Below are positions 11,914-22,771 of a DNA stretch of 64,000 nucleotides, one piece after another. The position numbers were made by a program, and so were the translations under genes. Positions within the stretch are counted from its first letter, which is position 1, and each line of letters starts with the position of its first letter. Source of the stretch: Eucalyptus grandis (lineage: Eukaryota > Streptophyta > Magnoliopsida > Myrtales > Myrtaceae). The notes under the pieces are model-generated. The model was not told where the DNA came from. It saw only the letters and a program-made list of their open reading frames with translations, and made no database searches. The stretch lies in NCBI RefSeq assembly GCF_016545825.1, contig NC_052620.1, forward strand, positions 18,228,001 through 18,292,000, given 5' to 3'.

Positions 11914-12821
11914 GATAAAATATCTTATACTCATCATGTGACATCTCGAATTTTTCAACTTGTTTTCTACTGAATTAATCGAGCATTTCATTGACGCGTC
12001 TATAGGATTATTCTCAGAGCCGATCACTCTCGAGATAACTAGACTAGTTGGGGAAGCTACTAAGGACCTTAAAGCAAATGGACTTGAGAATTTGATCAGG
12101 AATCGACTTCTCGATCATATTTATCTTTAGAGGCCATTATGACATAGTTAAAAATTGATTTGAGATCAGAAATAGGTCTATTCGACTAAGATGTGTTGCC
12201 GATTGTGGGTGACTCCACTAAATTGGAAAATTCTCATCGACCGACACTAATATGATTTTACTGTCTTTTTGGTACCCTGTGTTCGTAATTGAATCCTCAA
12301 AATTCTCACGACAACCGAGAGTCGCCAATGTATCGAGTGGGTTCATAGTGGTTCGAAGAAAATCATTCACGGGTCATTTGCCTTAAAAAGTTCTGAAAAC
12401 TATTCGGTAGTTTAGGTCACGCTAAAAACGCGCCAAATGAAAATTAACCGCTAATTCGAGTTCGATTTCAGATTTTAAAGATTCTATCATGTTACAATAA
12501 ATTTTATGACCCACGACTCAGTCTTAGAAGATTTTTCTGACACCCGACACTTTTTGGGAAAAAGTCGTCGCGTGGTCTTTTTCGTTCAATTGAAGCCGAT
12601 GATTATTTTAATATGCAAGATTTTTCGGTGAGGAAAATTGGATGCAGGAACGCAAGTGGGAACCAAGTGCTCTAGTTTGGAATTTCCTTTGGGAATAAAT
12701 TAGCCGATTCAAAAGCAAATAGGATAAGAATTTTCTATTATGGGAAATTCTTTTCTTTTTGTTTTCCTTCCATTTCTTTTTCCCTTTTTAGCCAAACACC
12801 TTTTTCCCCCATTGGCCGCAA

Positions 12822-12824
<3 letters not shown>

Positions 12825-12855
<31 letters not shown>
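12825..12855 (+). repeat. (TC)n microsatellite in LTR-C
   Basis: An uninterrupted CT dinucleotide run lies at the start of the GC-rich leader-like block. Similar CT-rich tracts occupy the matching place in LTR-A (about 7590-7640), LTR-E (about 41925-41955) and, inverted, LTR-G (46650-46730). This suggests a promoter or 5' leader element typical of plant genes and retrotransposons. Confidence 0.8.
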
Positions 12856-12857
<2 letters not shown>

Positions 12858-14009
12858 CCTCATGCGAACCCCCCCATTGACTGCTTCTACCGATTCCAAC
12901 TTTGCTTCTTTTACCTTTTTGACTTTTCGACTCTCTCTTTCTCTTATCTCTCCCTCACTCTCGCGTGGACGACACTCTCTCTCCTTCCTCTTGTTCGTGC
13001 AAACCAGCAGAGCAAAAGTAAAAGCAGAAGCAGCGGCCATCGTCGCTTGGAGTCGGAGCAGTAACCGCCAGCTGCATGCCGCCTCGCCGAACAACCGGTC
13101 GCACTATCGCTTGGCCGCATGTGCCATCCCCCTGCAACCCCGACCCCTACAGCTTCTGTTCATCCGCTGGAGGGATCGACTAGCCACTGTGAGCAGTTGA
13201 GTAGGTCGTTGGAGTCATCGTACAGCCTCACTGGACCACTGCCTGCTTTCCCGACCCTTTACCGCCCCTAACCATCTCATTTCCCCTCTGTTTTACAGCC
13301 AATCCAGCAACCCAACGAGTGGGTTTCCAGCAAGTTCGTGAGCCATTTTGGGGCATTTCCGAGCCCCGAACCCGAGACTTGATTTGGGAAGAAACGATCC
13401 TCGCGTCGTCTCTGTCGGTTTGATCCCACTTGTGTGTAATTCTGGTGTGTAATCTCACTAATCTCTGCTTAGTAGACTAATTATTCTTAAGGGTTGATTA
13501 GTGTTAATTAAGTAGGATTATGTGGTTAGATTAGAGTAGATTATTGATTATTAATTAATTGTGATGCATATTAGACAATTTTATTGTAGGTATATTCTAG
13601 TATTTATTGAATGCATCTTGGAATTTTTCTCAACCCTTATCAGGGTTCAATTAGGCATTACGGGCCTAAATTGGATTTTTAGTATTTATTTATTAATTTT
13701 AGAAATTAATTAATTAATTAATTTTCGAAAATTAGGCAAGGATAGCTGATGACCGAAATTTCTTGCTAATTGTCGTGGTGCAGTCCATTTATTTATTTGA
13801 GCTCTATGTTGCATAAAATTGAATTATTATGATATTTTATCAATTTATCCTAAATTGATTGAAATTAAGTGAAATTAAATGATTGATTGGTAGATGGCTG
13901 AGTTTGGTTATTCAGCATTTATAATACTTTGATGAGTTGTAAAGCGGAGAGAATCATGAGAGTAAACTGGAAATACTCTTGGTTACAACTGATCCGATAC
14001 GATGTTACG

Positions 14010-14276
14010 GACTTATGTGGTTCAGTAATTAAGGACATCATTGGCGAAAATGACACATTAAAGAACGCACGTAACGGTCTAGTACATACATCATTATAGA
14101 CATATGTGGTTCGGTGATTTAGGATATCACTAGCGAAAACGGCGCCTTAAAGAATGCACGTAATTGTCTATTAAATACATCGTTATAGGCATGCGTGGTT
14201 TGGTGATTAAGGACATCACTGGCAAAAACGGCACCTTAAAGAACGCATGCAATTGTTTAGTGTATACGTCACCTTG
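14010..14276 (+). repeat. Three-copy 89-bp minisatellite in LTR-C
   Basis: Copies begin at 14010, 14099 and 14188 and share TGTGGTTCGGTGATTAAGGA, GGCGAAAACGGC and TTAAAGAACGCA. The spacing is 89 bp. The copies differ at several places, so the array is not new. Confidence 0.9.
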
Positions 14277-14647
14277 GCAGAATCAATGCTTGAGAGCATT
14301 AATATGGCTCTATGACTAAGTGTACTATTGGAGGTTGTATGGTGTGAAATGAGTGACCTAGAAATGGTCCGACTGACATGTAATCGACTAGCTCCATTGA
14401 TCAATAATTTGATTCGATTGTTGTGAATTGATTGATTGTTTGATGCAATATATATGAAGCATCTGTATATAACCTTGAATTGCAGGTTGGGACTGATGCC
14501 AAGGTAAGTCTCCTAACTCGTGCTATGTTTAGGCAACCTTATGGCGTATTGGTTTCCTAATTGAGTCTTAATGGGGTAGAACTTGCTAAGATGTAGTCTC
14601 AATAGTTATTGTATAACCATTTCAAGCCCCTAGATGGCGGCCCCTAG

Positions 14648-15204
14648 ATGGCAGCACTGGTACCTCCCCCTCCTGTAGAGCAGTTTGGCATTCTAGTGGA
14701 CATTACCGAGAAGGAAACTCATTTCCATGTTCATGGCCATCCAGAAGGGTTAGAATACATTTTGATTGAGTCGACGGTGTGGGTTGAAGTCGGCCAGGAA
14801 GACCTAAGGCCCCATGAGTATCGGTCTTGGTATCACTACTTTTATGATGGCAAAGAATAGGTCCCATCCCTAAAGAAGAAATACCTTTCTACGTCCTAGA
14901 GAAAGCTTTTGGTAAGGGGACTGCAGACCCCAAAGATGGAGGCGTAGTTGATGCCAGAGATCTTGCACTCGGGAGTGAGTCGACTTTACCTGTATACACT
15001 TTAGAGGATGAAAATTTTGAGGAATGTGAGATCATGGAACAAGAAGTGGAAGGATCAGAGGAGGACGAGGATTGGGGGAATGCTGAGGAGGAGCTGGTAG
15101 AAGAAGAACCTGAAGAAGACGAGGAGTCTGAGGAGGAGGAAAGTGAAACAGAAGAGTCAGAAGAGGATCGGGATGATCCTGAGTACGACCTAGATGAGGA
15201 CTAA
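14648..15204 (+). pseudogene. LTR-internal protein-coding frame with acidic C-terminus
   Basis: An ATG at 14648 opens 70 codons (MAALVPPPPVEQFG...) ending in TAG at 14858. A one-step frame change near 14857 continues an open frame of 115 codons (IGPIPKEEIPFYVLEKAFG...) to TAA at 15202. Together they make about 185 residues. The first half is globular-looking, with several Trp, Tyr and His. The last 65 residues are mostly Glu and Asp. The frame lies wholly within LTR-C, 295-850 bp before its end, and is missing from LTR-B, where the flanking sequence closes up. A related short frame is in LTR-A at 17712. I recognise no known family. It may be captured host sequence or an element-specific accessory frame. 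Confidence 0.5.
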
Positions 15205-17097
15205 GATCCCATCCTCTTTTGTGAACTCTGTTTATATGTGAATAGAGTGAGTCTAGAAAGTTGTGAATAAATTTTGTGAATATGCTTGAGTTGTGCTCTA
15301 TATAAAAGTATGGTTGTGGATTTCAATATGAAAAATATGGCATTGCTTTTCTATCCCACTATTTTATTGTCTAAGGATTTATAACTACTTTCGCATGCAT
15401 ATTAAATTAAAGGGTTGGCGATACATAGTCCTGTGATATCGCATTATAAAATCAATCAAGTAGAAGGATGTGTGCGTGCCCGAGGATCGGGGCGTGACAC
15501 ATTAATTCTTGGTCCCACAAGTTCTCATGCACACCCCTAATGTCCCCCAAGCCTTTATGCACATAAAATTCCACAAATAGCTAGGTTGATGTCCACAAGT
15601 TGCAGCCCCATACAAGCCTACGAATTTCACTCAAGTGGACTTCAATTTCTTTATCAATTTCTCCAATTTGATGTCCAAATTTTATTGACGGAGAAGCCCA
15701 CACAATTTCCACAATTTCCCTTCACCAAGTAGCTCACAAAGGAGGCCAAAAATCCCTTCAATTTCGCCCCTTTGAATTTTCGTTCTTTTCCGAATTGTGC
15801 AAATCGATTTTGCGTAAAAATCCCGAACTCCCTGTAATTTTCTCGAAGGATGAATCAATGCTCCTAAAATAAATCGTGACATGACAGAACTTTCAATTTC
15901 TGAAATTGGGTTCAAATTCGCGGTTAATTTCAATTTGATGCGATTTTAGCGTGACCTAACCTACCCGATAGCTTTTAAGAATTTTTAGTGCAATTGACCC
16001 ATGGTCGATTATTTTCGAGCCACATTATATATCTTCGACATATTGACGACTCTTGGTTGTCGTGAAAATTTCAAGATTCCAAATACGGACACAAGGTACC
16101 CAAAACGACAGAAAAATCGGTCTAGTGTCGATTGACGAGAATTTTGCAATCATGTGGAATCACCCACACTTTGATCACGTATCTCAGCCGAATCGACCTA
16201 TCTCGGATCTCTGGTCGATTTGACAACGTCGTAATGATTATTGTAGATTAGCATAATTGAGTAGTCAATTTCTGATCGAATTCTCATGTCTGTTGCATTT
16301 ATATTCCTTAATGGCTTCACCTAAAAGGTTAGTTATGTCATGAGCGGCCAACTCCGAGAAAAGGACTATAGAGTCGTCGATGAAAAGCCCAACTTATCCA
16401 ATCGAAATCAGAACTGAAAATCATTATGTCACATTTTCTAGATGGAGTTTGACCTTAGAACCTTCATGAAAGTTGTAGGACACAACTTTAGGAACAACAT
16501 GTCAAAATTTGAGGACTAACGGATAAGATTTGGGTAGTAAAATGATCCTTCTCCAGTAGGCACTTAATCTAGAAGTTGCTGCAGAATTTAGGGGTAAAGA
16601 CATCAAATTAATGCTCTTTAGAAAATGAGATATAGGCTTAGGTTTCTTCACAAAAAATGTTAATCTATGTCTCTTCTATAACATACTAAAATTTCGTAGC
16701 ATTTCGATGAGATTTGATGCACTTTCTGCTTCTGTGATTGAAACTGCCCATGTTAGCTTGTATCTTGCTTGATCCGAGACTATGCAATGGATGCTGTGCC
16801 TCTCGTACCTAATTTTCATGGCATATAGAGAATCTAATGGTCTTGTAATAATGGTTAGTTTGGGCATGAGCATACCTCTTCCATAATTCAAAGTGTTGAC
16901 ATTGTATGGTTACCATGTGGCATATGTGTTGAATAAGTGCGACATGAATGAAATACTGTGTGAGCATGTGTGCTGCTTGAAGTAATTGTGTACTCTTGAG
17001 GTCATATGCATGCTGTGATGTAATATAATTTGGAGGTGTGATGTGTGGAATGTGTGAATTAAATGAATAAGAGATTTCCATCGATACCGAGATACTG

Positions 17098-17313
17098 GTG
17101 ATGCCTTGGGGAGTGGGATGCCCATGTTGTGTGATCTTGGATGCCTTGGTTGAGTGAGATACTAGGATGCCTTGGAGTTGAGATGCCCCTATGTGTGATT
17201 AGGGATGCCTTGATTATGGGATACTAGGATGCCTCGGAGTGAGATGCCCCATGTTGTGTGATCTTGTAATGCCTCAGTTGTATGATACTGGGATGCCTTG
17301 AAGTGAGATGCCC
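17098..17313 (+). repeat. Minisatellite in LTR-A (GATGCC units)
   Basis: Tandem, degenerate units of about 20-60 bp alternate GATGCCTTGG, GAGTGAGATGCCC and TGTGTGATCTTG. They lie about 1.1-1.3 kb before the end of LTR-A. The GATGCC core also appears in the minisatellites of LTR-G and of the solo LTR at 59391-62816. Confidence 0.8.
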
Positions 17314-17711
17314 ATGATAGCAATATCATAGAAGTTCGAATGTGGGATTTTGAAAGTGACTCGATCAGACTGGCTTGCGTTCTGATGGGTAAACCGATCG
17401 AGAGTGGACCTTGATATGCACATTATAATATAAATTTCACTTAGCGTGTGAGTTCGCCTGTTGTTGTTGCATCTCATCTTAGTTCAGATTAGGAGCATGT
17501 GGCATACATGTGCATTTAGCATGTTTGTTACGAAGTGACTATTCATGTGATATTTTAGTATTCATTTAGATATATCTGTGCAATCCTGCCTTAGTATGTT
17601 GAGCCATTTGGTTTTGTTCTCTTGTTTTCTTTGGCGACATTGTCTAGCTTAGGGTCTTATTATTTCTTTATTGGGCATTGCTCATTCCTTTCTATTTTTT
17701 AGATTGTTAGT

Positions 17712-17957
17712 ATGGATGTACCACCGATCACTCGTTATGGAGTGATAGCGTACATTGATGTTTCTTTTCACAACGTATATGGCCTCGGTATCAAGCTGAC
17801 CTACACGAGATATGAGGCTACGCTTTGGATGAATGATGGTAGGGTAGACTGGATTCCTATAAGGTTTGTTGCTTGATTCATAAACCATGAAGGGGAGCTG
17901 TTTGGCCCTCTTCAGTTTGACGCTGGAGGACCTAGAGCCGAGGCAGGAGGTGCTTAG
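17712..17957 (+). pseudogene. Short LTR-internal frame in LTR-A
   Basis: ATG at 17712 opens 54 codons (MDVPPITRYGVIAYIDVS...) to TGA at 17874, then 26 more in-frame codons (FINHEGELFGPLQ...) to TAG at 17955. It occupies the same place as the longer frame of LTR-C, between the minisatellite and the LTR end. It shows weak shared pattern with it: PP followed by F/Y-G-V/I, a central Trp, a D-G, then G-P-L/I. A polypyrimidine stretch ending TTTTTTAG lies just before the ATG, like a splice acceptor. No function can be assigned. The similarity to LTR-C needs a proper alignment. Confidence 0.4.
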
Positions 17958-18426
17958 GCACCTAGATCATGATGAAGCCAAAGAAGACATCTTTTGTTTT
18001 TTGATGGACGTGGGCTAGTGTAAGGGGTAGTGAAGTTAGGAACCCCTCCCACCCTTTTCCCTGGCGATTACTTACACTTTCGTTTATGAACATGTAAATA
18101 TACGTTGTGCATTGGTGAAGGATTTGTAAGTAATCAAGGTCGATGTATATAAGCCCAAATAGTCTTAAAAGGAAAGTTAACGAAGCTTCTCATGATCCTA
18201 ATATATTCTCTTAGTTGGATTGTCTAATGCTAAGTGATAGGACTCTTACAGGGTGATCGTGTGTTAGAAAAGCTTCATATCATAAAATATCCATGTTATG
18301 CATGCTAACCAATTAGGTTTGGATGCTATAGTGCGATAATTGAAACCAACAGGTCTTGTCATGATGATAATCCATATAATTTCCACTTGTGCTTAATATG
18401 TGATGCTATCGGGACGTCACATACAT

Positions 18427-18831
18427 GCCTAGACAAATCCCTTGCTCTGAGTTAGTTAAGCTCCTCCTAGATACTTGGGTGACTAACAATGAAAAACTCC
18501 ATCAAAATTCCAAACCCATTCAAGCTACATTATCGAAGTTCACTAAAAACAAAGATGGCCTTGTCATCATCAAATTCAACCACTCTCATGAGAAGCTAGA
18601 AAGTCTTATCTTTTCAACCATCCTTACCATGAAACATATATTCCAGACGAACTAGAAAGCTTAGAAGGAGACAAGCTTAAACTACAAGCCTTCAATTCTA
18701 AAGGACATCTTATAACTTATTTTAGATACCCTATTTTAAGACGTTGCCTATGGAATACAGATTGCTAATGTCAAGTTTGTATGATGCCATATCTAGATAA
18801 TGATGATAGGCCTTCCATAAGAAAAGGAAAA
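18427..18831 (+). pseudogene. Pararetroviral movement-protein continuation
   Basis: This piece follows LTR-A directly and contains an open stretch of 76 codons (18425-18655) rich in Lys and Leu. It continues in other frames to the target duplication of the MULE at 18832-18840. Removing LTR-A joins it to the movement-protein-like piece at 6753. No motif is diagnostic by itself. The assignment is from position between movement-protein-like and coat-protein-like parts. Confidence 0.35.
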
Positions 18832-18840
18832 TCCAAAATT

Positions 18841-19459
18841 GGGAGAAGTACGCAAGAAGTGCCTTAACTTGTGTATGGCGTTCATTTTAGTACAACAACC
18901 TTTTGCCAATTCACTTAAGTGCCAAAATTAGAAAAAAAAAAGATCACTCAAGTGCCTTCGAAAAAAATTCCGACTAGAGAAATTATATGACTTCTATAAT
19001 TTAAAATTTTATCAGATGTGGTAGTTTTGGGAGAAAAATGATCATTTTTTCATTAGATTGTGATTAAAGTGGTCATTTTTTAACAACAATTAGCACTAAA
19101 GTGATCATTTTTTTTTTATAGTGATTGGCACTGAAGTGATCACTTCTTAACCTGCTTTAGGGGTTTTAATGGCACTGAAGTGATCACCTTTTCATTAAGA
19201 TTGACAATAAAGTGGTCACTTTTTAATTTGCTACACGACGTCATTTAGAGATTATATGTTGACTAGGCATATTGGCAAGTCATGTAGGATTGAGAAATTA
19301 ATAAAATATTCCCATGTCAGATTTTCGGTAATTCAAATAGGAGTTGACACTTGAGTGAACATTTTTTTTTTAAAGTGACACTTAAGTGAGCCGGCGAAAA
19401 GTTGTGGCATTAAAGTGAGCGTCGTACATAAATTAAGGCACTTCTAGTGTACTTCTCTT
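18841..19459. mobile_element. Non-autonomous Mutator-like element
   Basis: Its left end (GGGAGAAGTACGCAAGAAG) and the complement of its right end (AAGAGAAGTACACTAGAAG) form an inverted repeat of about 45 bp including GTGCCTTAA and TTGTGTA. TCCAAAATT at 18832-18840 and 19460-19468 is a perfect 9-bp target duplication. The interior has degenerate AAGTGATCACTTTT repeats and no gene. It belongs to the same TIR family as the Pack-MULE at 10731-11913. It interrupts the pararetroviral sequence. Confidence 0.85.
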
Positions 19460-19468
19460 TCCAAAATT

Positions 19469-20360
19469 CCATTCTTCTAGAAATGGCAGGAGAAGGACCC
19501 TTCTATTAGGCCACCTGGAGAGGATAAAGATACCAACTCTTGATGTCTTATGGCTCTTCTGAAAAATTAGAACCATTGGTTTCGAAAAACCATTCGAAGA
19601 GAAGACCACAACCTCTTTCTCCTATTAAACCATGTTATAAGCCTATCCTTAAATGAGCCAAGAAAAATCTGACTTGTGATCCACGCATATTTCAATCTAG
19701 CAAATTGGTAGAAACAAATCCTCCGGAGCCATTCACCCCTTCCCACATTTGCATGTTTAATGAGTATGATTTTTCACCTTTGGAAAAATTCACAAATCCA
19801 GTTTAGTACAGTCACTGGCCTAAGTAGAATTATCATAGAGTTCGATCCCTCGAAATTTGTCCTAAATTGGCGAACGGAAAATGCCTTAGTCCAGAACAAG
19901 GCCCTTACCACATTGAGGTCCAAACAACAAGCAAGCTTTAATTCTCTCAAAACTCAAGTGGCTAAAGTCAAAACTTGACTAGATTGTGTCCATTAATATG
20001 TAGATCAGACTTCAGTGGTCCAAAACAAACTTCCTTAACTTTATCAGATAAAACTAAAAAAATAGATGCTGGGATTGTAAGACCTAAACATTACCTTTAT
20101 GATCAATCAATTAAAGTAGAAAGACTTCAAAAATAGATTTAAAAAAAAAAACTCCAAACTAGCCAAGAGAGGAAACACAATCCCTCTTATTTTACCTCTA
20201 TCGTTAATCCATTATTTTCCTCTTTATGGGAAAAATCTTCATTCCTTCCCTTGAGTTCCATCACTGCTCCATCCTTTCTGTCTCTAATTTGTAATTTAAA
20301 TTAGACTACTTTTGTTCGCAGGCATGAGGTGAGGGCCATCAAAGAAAGGTTCTTTGCAAA
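19469..20360 (+). pseudogene. Pararetroviral linker region
   Basis: The stretch is Lys/Ser/Pro-rich in its longest frames, with many stops, and lies between the movement-protein-like and coat-protein-like parts. No domain is recognised. In caulimovirids this region is often poorly conserved and partly coiled-coil. Confidence 0.3.
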
Positions 20361-21889
20361 ATGAAATATAAATCTATAGCAACATTAGCAGAAGAACTGA
20401 CAAAATCAAAACAGTCTAAGTCTTTACCATTTGACCCTCCATCTTCATATATGATCTCTAACCCCCTTGAGTCATTTCTAAGAGAATATGTCAAGATGAG
20501 TATCACCAGGTGGGCCGTGACAAAATCCAATCTATATAAGAGTTTATGCAATATTCATGCTCTGAAGCTTCTCGGTCTAAGTTAGATGCTACAACATCCA
20601 CTTCTATGGATGATGAGCAAGCTCAACCTATTCTTGAACAAGCCCTCATCAACTTCATGATTCAACTTGAAGAAAGAGATGAAGAAAACATGATAGATTT
20701 TCCCTTCTAGATTATCAATTCTCGGAAAAAAAAAACTAGCAATCTCACCTTCACACTTGATGATATCCCATATAACAATTGGCATGCTAGGCTACAAGAA
20801 TTCTTTGCCTAAATGAATGCCAAAGCTACTGATCCAAAAAATGACCAGTTTCATATTCTTCTAGAATTTATTGCCAGAATTACAAGTAGCTTGCTAGATT
20901 GGTAGTTGGCTCTTGCTCTAGCAAATGAAAACACATTCTTGGCGCAAGATTTTGACTAGGTGATTTGCATTCTCCACCTTTACTTTATCAAGAGGCCTAA
21001 GGACCTCGTAGAGCAAAAAGGGAAAGAATTCCTTAAGAGAAAATGCTATTTTTATGAGCCAAAAGATCATGATAGACATTTCAAAGAAATGATGAAGCTT
21101 ACTACGCCCTTGGAGGAGATCTAACTCTCAAACCAGTTTTCTTATCATTTGTGCCAAAGCAAATTGGCAATGTGGTTGACAAGTATTTCCAATCAAAGAA
21201 TTGGAGAACCCTAGATGCTTCCCTCAGAGAAATCCAACAAGGGATTCATAGAGCCCTTGACAAATTATGTCTAAGGAAAAAGACATTCAAGAAATTCACA
21301 AAAAAGCAACATGATGCTTGACAAGGCTTGCAAAAGACCAAGTCTCCAAATAAAATGTGGCATAGAGATTCTTCTTGTGATTGTCCAAATAAGAAAGAGA
21401 AGCATTTTGAGAGGCATTTTCAAAAGCATTCTTCCATAAGAAAGAAAGGAAAATGGAAGTTTCTTAAAAAGAGTTGCTAATATCATGAGAGAGATCGTTC
21501 TAGCAATAAAAAAAGAAAAAAAAAGAAAGATTGCTACTTTGTGTGGTCGTAAAGGACATTTTGCAAAAAAATTGTCCACAAGCCCACAAAAGAAGTATGA
21601 ATCTTATGGATGCCATCCACAAGAAAATTGGTATCTCTTTGTAGAAGATGATATTGAGTCAGTCTTTTTTCTTGAAGATGAACTTTCCAACAAAGCTATT
21701 TGTGCCATAAAAACTTTCTCAAAAGATAGTGAAGATGAAGGAGATGATCCTACCCATGAGGGCATGTTCTTTTTTGATAAACTATTATCCTCTCTAGCAA
21801 ACCAAGACCAATTCTCATCCATCCAGGTCACTAAAGAAAAAAGCTCTTTTTTTCAAGCCATATGTTCCTATCTAGCTCTTCCATCCTAA
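20361..21889 (+). pseudogene. Pararetroviral coat-protein-like region with zinc knuckle
   Basis: Short open pieces in changing frames (20361-20585, 20582-21480, 21485-21889) match the layout of a caulimovirid coat protein: an alpha-helical core, a very Lys/His-rich basic stretch (21250-21530), then a zinc knuckle. The knuckle at about 21540-21580 reads C-G-x-x-G-H-F-A before an A-run, where a one-base frame change removes the last Cys from the frame. A long acidic Asp/Glu/Ser tail (21640-21760) follows, as in caulimovirid capsid precursors. The protein would package viral DNA and bind RNA. Multiple stops and shifts show it is inactive. Confidence 0.5.
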
Positions 21890-22227
21890 TCCTCTAAACC
21901 AATTCCCCTCATTGCACTCATAGGCATTGGTGCATACTCATATATCCTTGATCCAAAGCTCCTTCTTGAAGAATATCGAGAACCTCATACTCGTTATTTT
22001 ACTTTTATATTTGGAAACACTTTTTCCACCTAAATAAGGTATAAACTTATCAAAATCCAATTCTTTCCTTAGTGCACCATTATTACCTAGATTATCATAT
22101 CCCTAGATTGTGACATCATCATTGGCTATGATATCTTAACTTAAATCTTGGATCTCAGGATTATGCCTAACCGGCTTAAATTTCAAACATAGTTCGAAGA
22201 ATTTGTAGAGATCGAGAGACTCTAAAT
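21890..22227 (+). pseudogene. Pararetroviral aspartic-protease-like fragment
   Basis: A frame around 21910-22150 has the hydrophobic-hydrophobic-x-x-G-A pattern of a retroviral-type protease active site, but the catalytic Asp is not present at the expected place. Later comes a D-x-x-I-G-x-D-I-L motif resembling the second conserved turn of such proteases. It has several stops and ends at the LINE/hAT insertion at 22227. The matching polymerase resumes at 32284. Confidence 0.45.
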
Positions 22228-22771
22228 TAGGGGTGTGCAACTGGACCGGGTTTACCTAGTTCCCGATTCGGCCCATCCGGAAAACAGGGTTGGGAACCAA
22301 TTCCAGTTGAAACCGGTTTGGGAACCGATTCCCAAAATTTAGACCATGTTTGAATCGGTTTGGGAATCGCTTTTGAGGGATTACCCACCCGAGAACCAAA
22401 TCGACCGGACCGGTTCGAGAACCGATTTTTAAGTCAGCCCAAAAAGACCAAAACCCTAATTTGTTTCTATCTTTATTCATTACCTCTCAGGCTCTCACAC
22501 CCGCAAACTTCCTCGAGCTTGTGACCTCCGCCGATCTTGGTTCCATCCGAGCATTGATGCTGCTTTCGCTCACCCACTGTCGCCTTCCTCCCATGACACC
22601 CGTAGCCCGTGAGATCCTGATGTCGCCACTCCGCCTCTCTCTTCTCCGCGCCCCCTGAAATCGCGATGCCGCCTCTGTCAACCCGGTTCCTGGCTGCTCG
22701 CCAGCCTTGCTCCGAGCTCCCCTCCCGAGCTCTGTCGCCAGATCCAGCTCCTCGTCGCGCTGATTCCTCAT

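Larger units (their letters stand above)
11937..15499 (+). mobile_element. LTR-C: 3.56 kb solo-type LTR
   Basis: It starts TGTGACATCTCGAATTTTTC and ends GGATCGGGGCGTGACA. CATCA at 11932-11936 and CATTA at 15500-15504 look like a 5-bp target duplication with one change. It is inserted in LTR-B, its own inverted relative. Layout: AT-rich 5' part, a (TC)n tract at 12825-12855 and a GC-rich leader-like block to about 13460, a three-copy minisatellite at 14010-14276, a CAG-GTTGGGACTGATGCCAAG-GTAAGT segment flanked by splice-site-like signals (14482-14510), and a protein-coding frame at 14648-15204. No gag or pol is attached. Confidence 0.7.
8432..16432 (-). mobile_element. LTR-B: inverted long LTR of the same family, split twice
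   Basis: Read on the minus strand it starts GTGACATAATG at about 16433 and ends GGCGTGAT at about 8431. Its first kilobase (15500-16432) aligns by eye, in reverse complement, with the start of LTR-C (11937-12900), including the CACGACAACC-AGAGTCG block. Its last 170 bases align with the end of LTR-C. Without its two insertions it is about 3.2 kb. ATTTT occurs at both borders (8427-8431, 16433-16437) and is the likely target duplication, overlapping the LTR ends by one base. It interrupts LTR-A and is itself interrupted by a MULE (10731-11913) and by LTR-C (11937-15499). Confidence 0.65.
6759..18421 (+). mobile_element. LTR-A: long solo-type LTR, split by LTR-B
   Basis: It begins TGTGACATCCTGAATTTT at 6759 and ends ATCGGGACGTCACA at 18421, and is interrupted from about 8432 to 16432 by an inverted relative. 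The LTR itself is about 3.66 kb. TACGT before it (6754-6758) and TACAT after it (18422-18426) look like a 5-bp target duplication with one G-to-A change. The sequence on either side is pararetroviral. It has a CT-rich block at 7560-7640, a donor-like GGTAAGG at 7744, a minisatellite at 17098-17313 and a small open frame at 17712. No internal retrotransposon region accompanies it. Long LTRs starting TGTGACATC are common in Ty3/gypsy chromoviruses, but the lineage is an inference. Confidence 0.6.

Noticed and set aside
12738..13094. 118-codon minus-strand frame with Arg-Glu repeats
   Set aside because: The Arg-Glu run is the translation of the (TC)n tract in LTR-C.
14010..14276. Regular repeats that might suggest a CRISPR-like array
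   Set aside because: Units are 89 bp, degenerate and contiguous with no spacer pattern, in plant DNA inside an LTR. They are a minisatellite.
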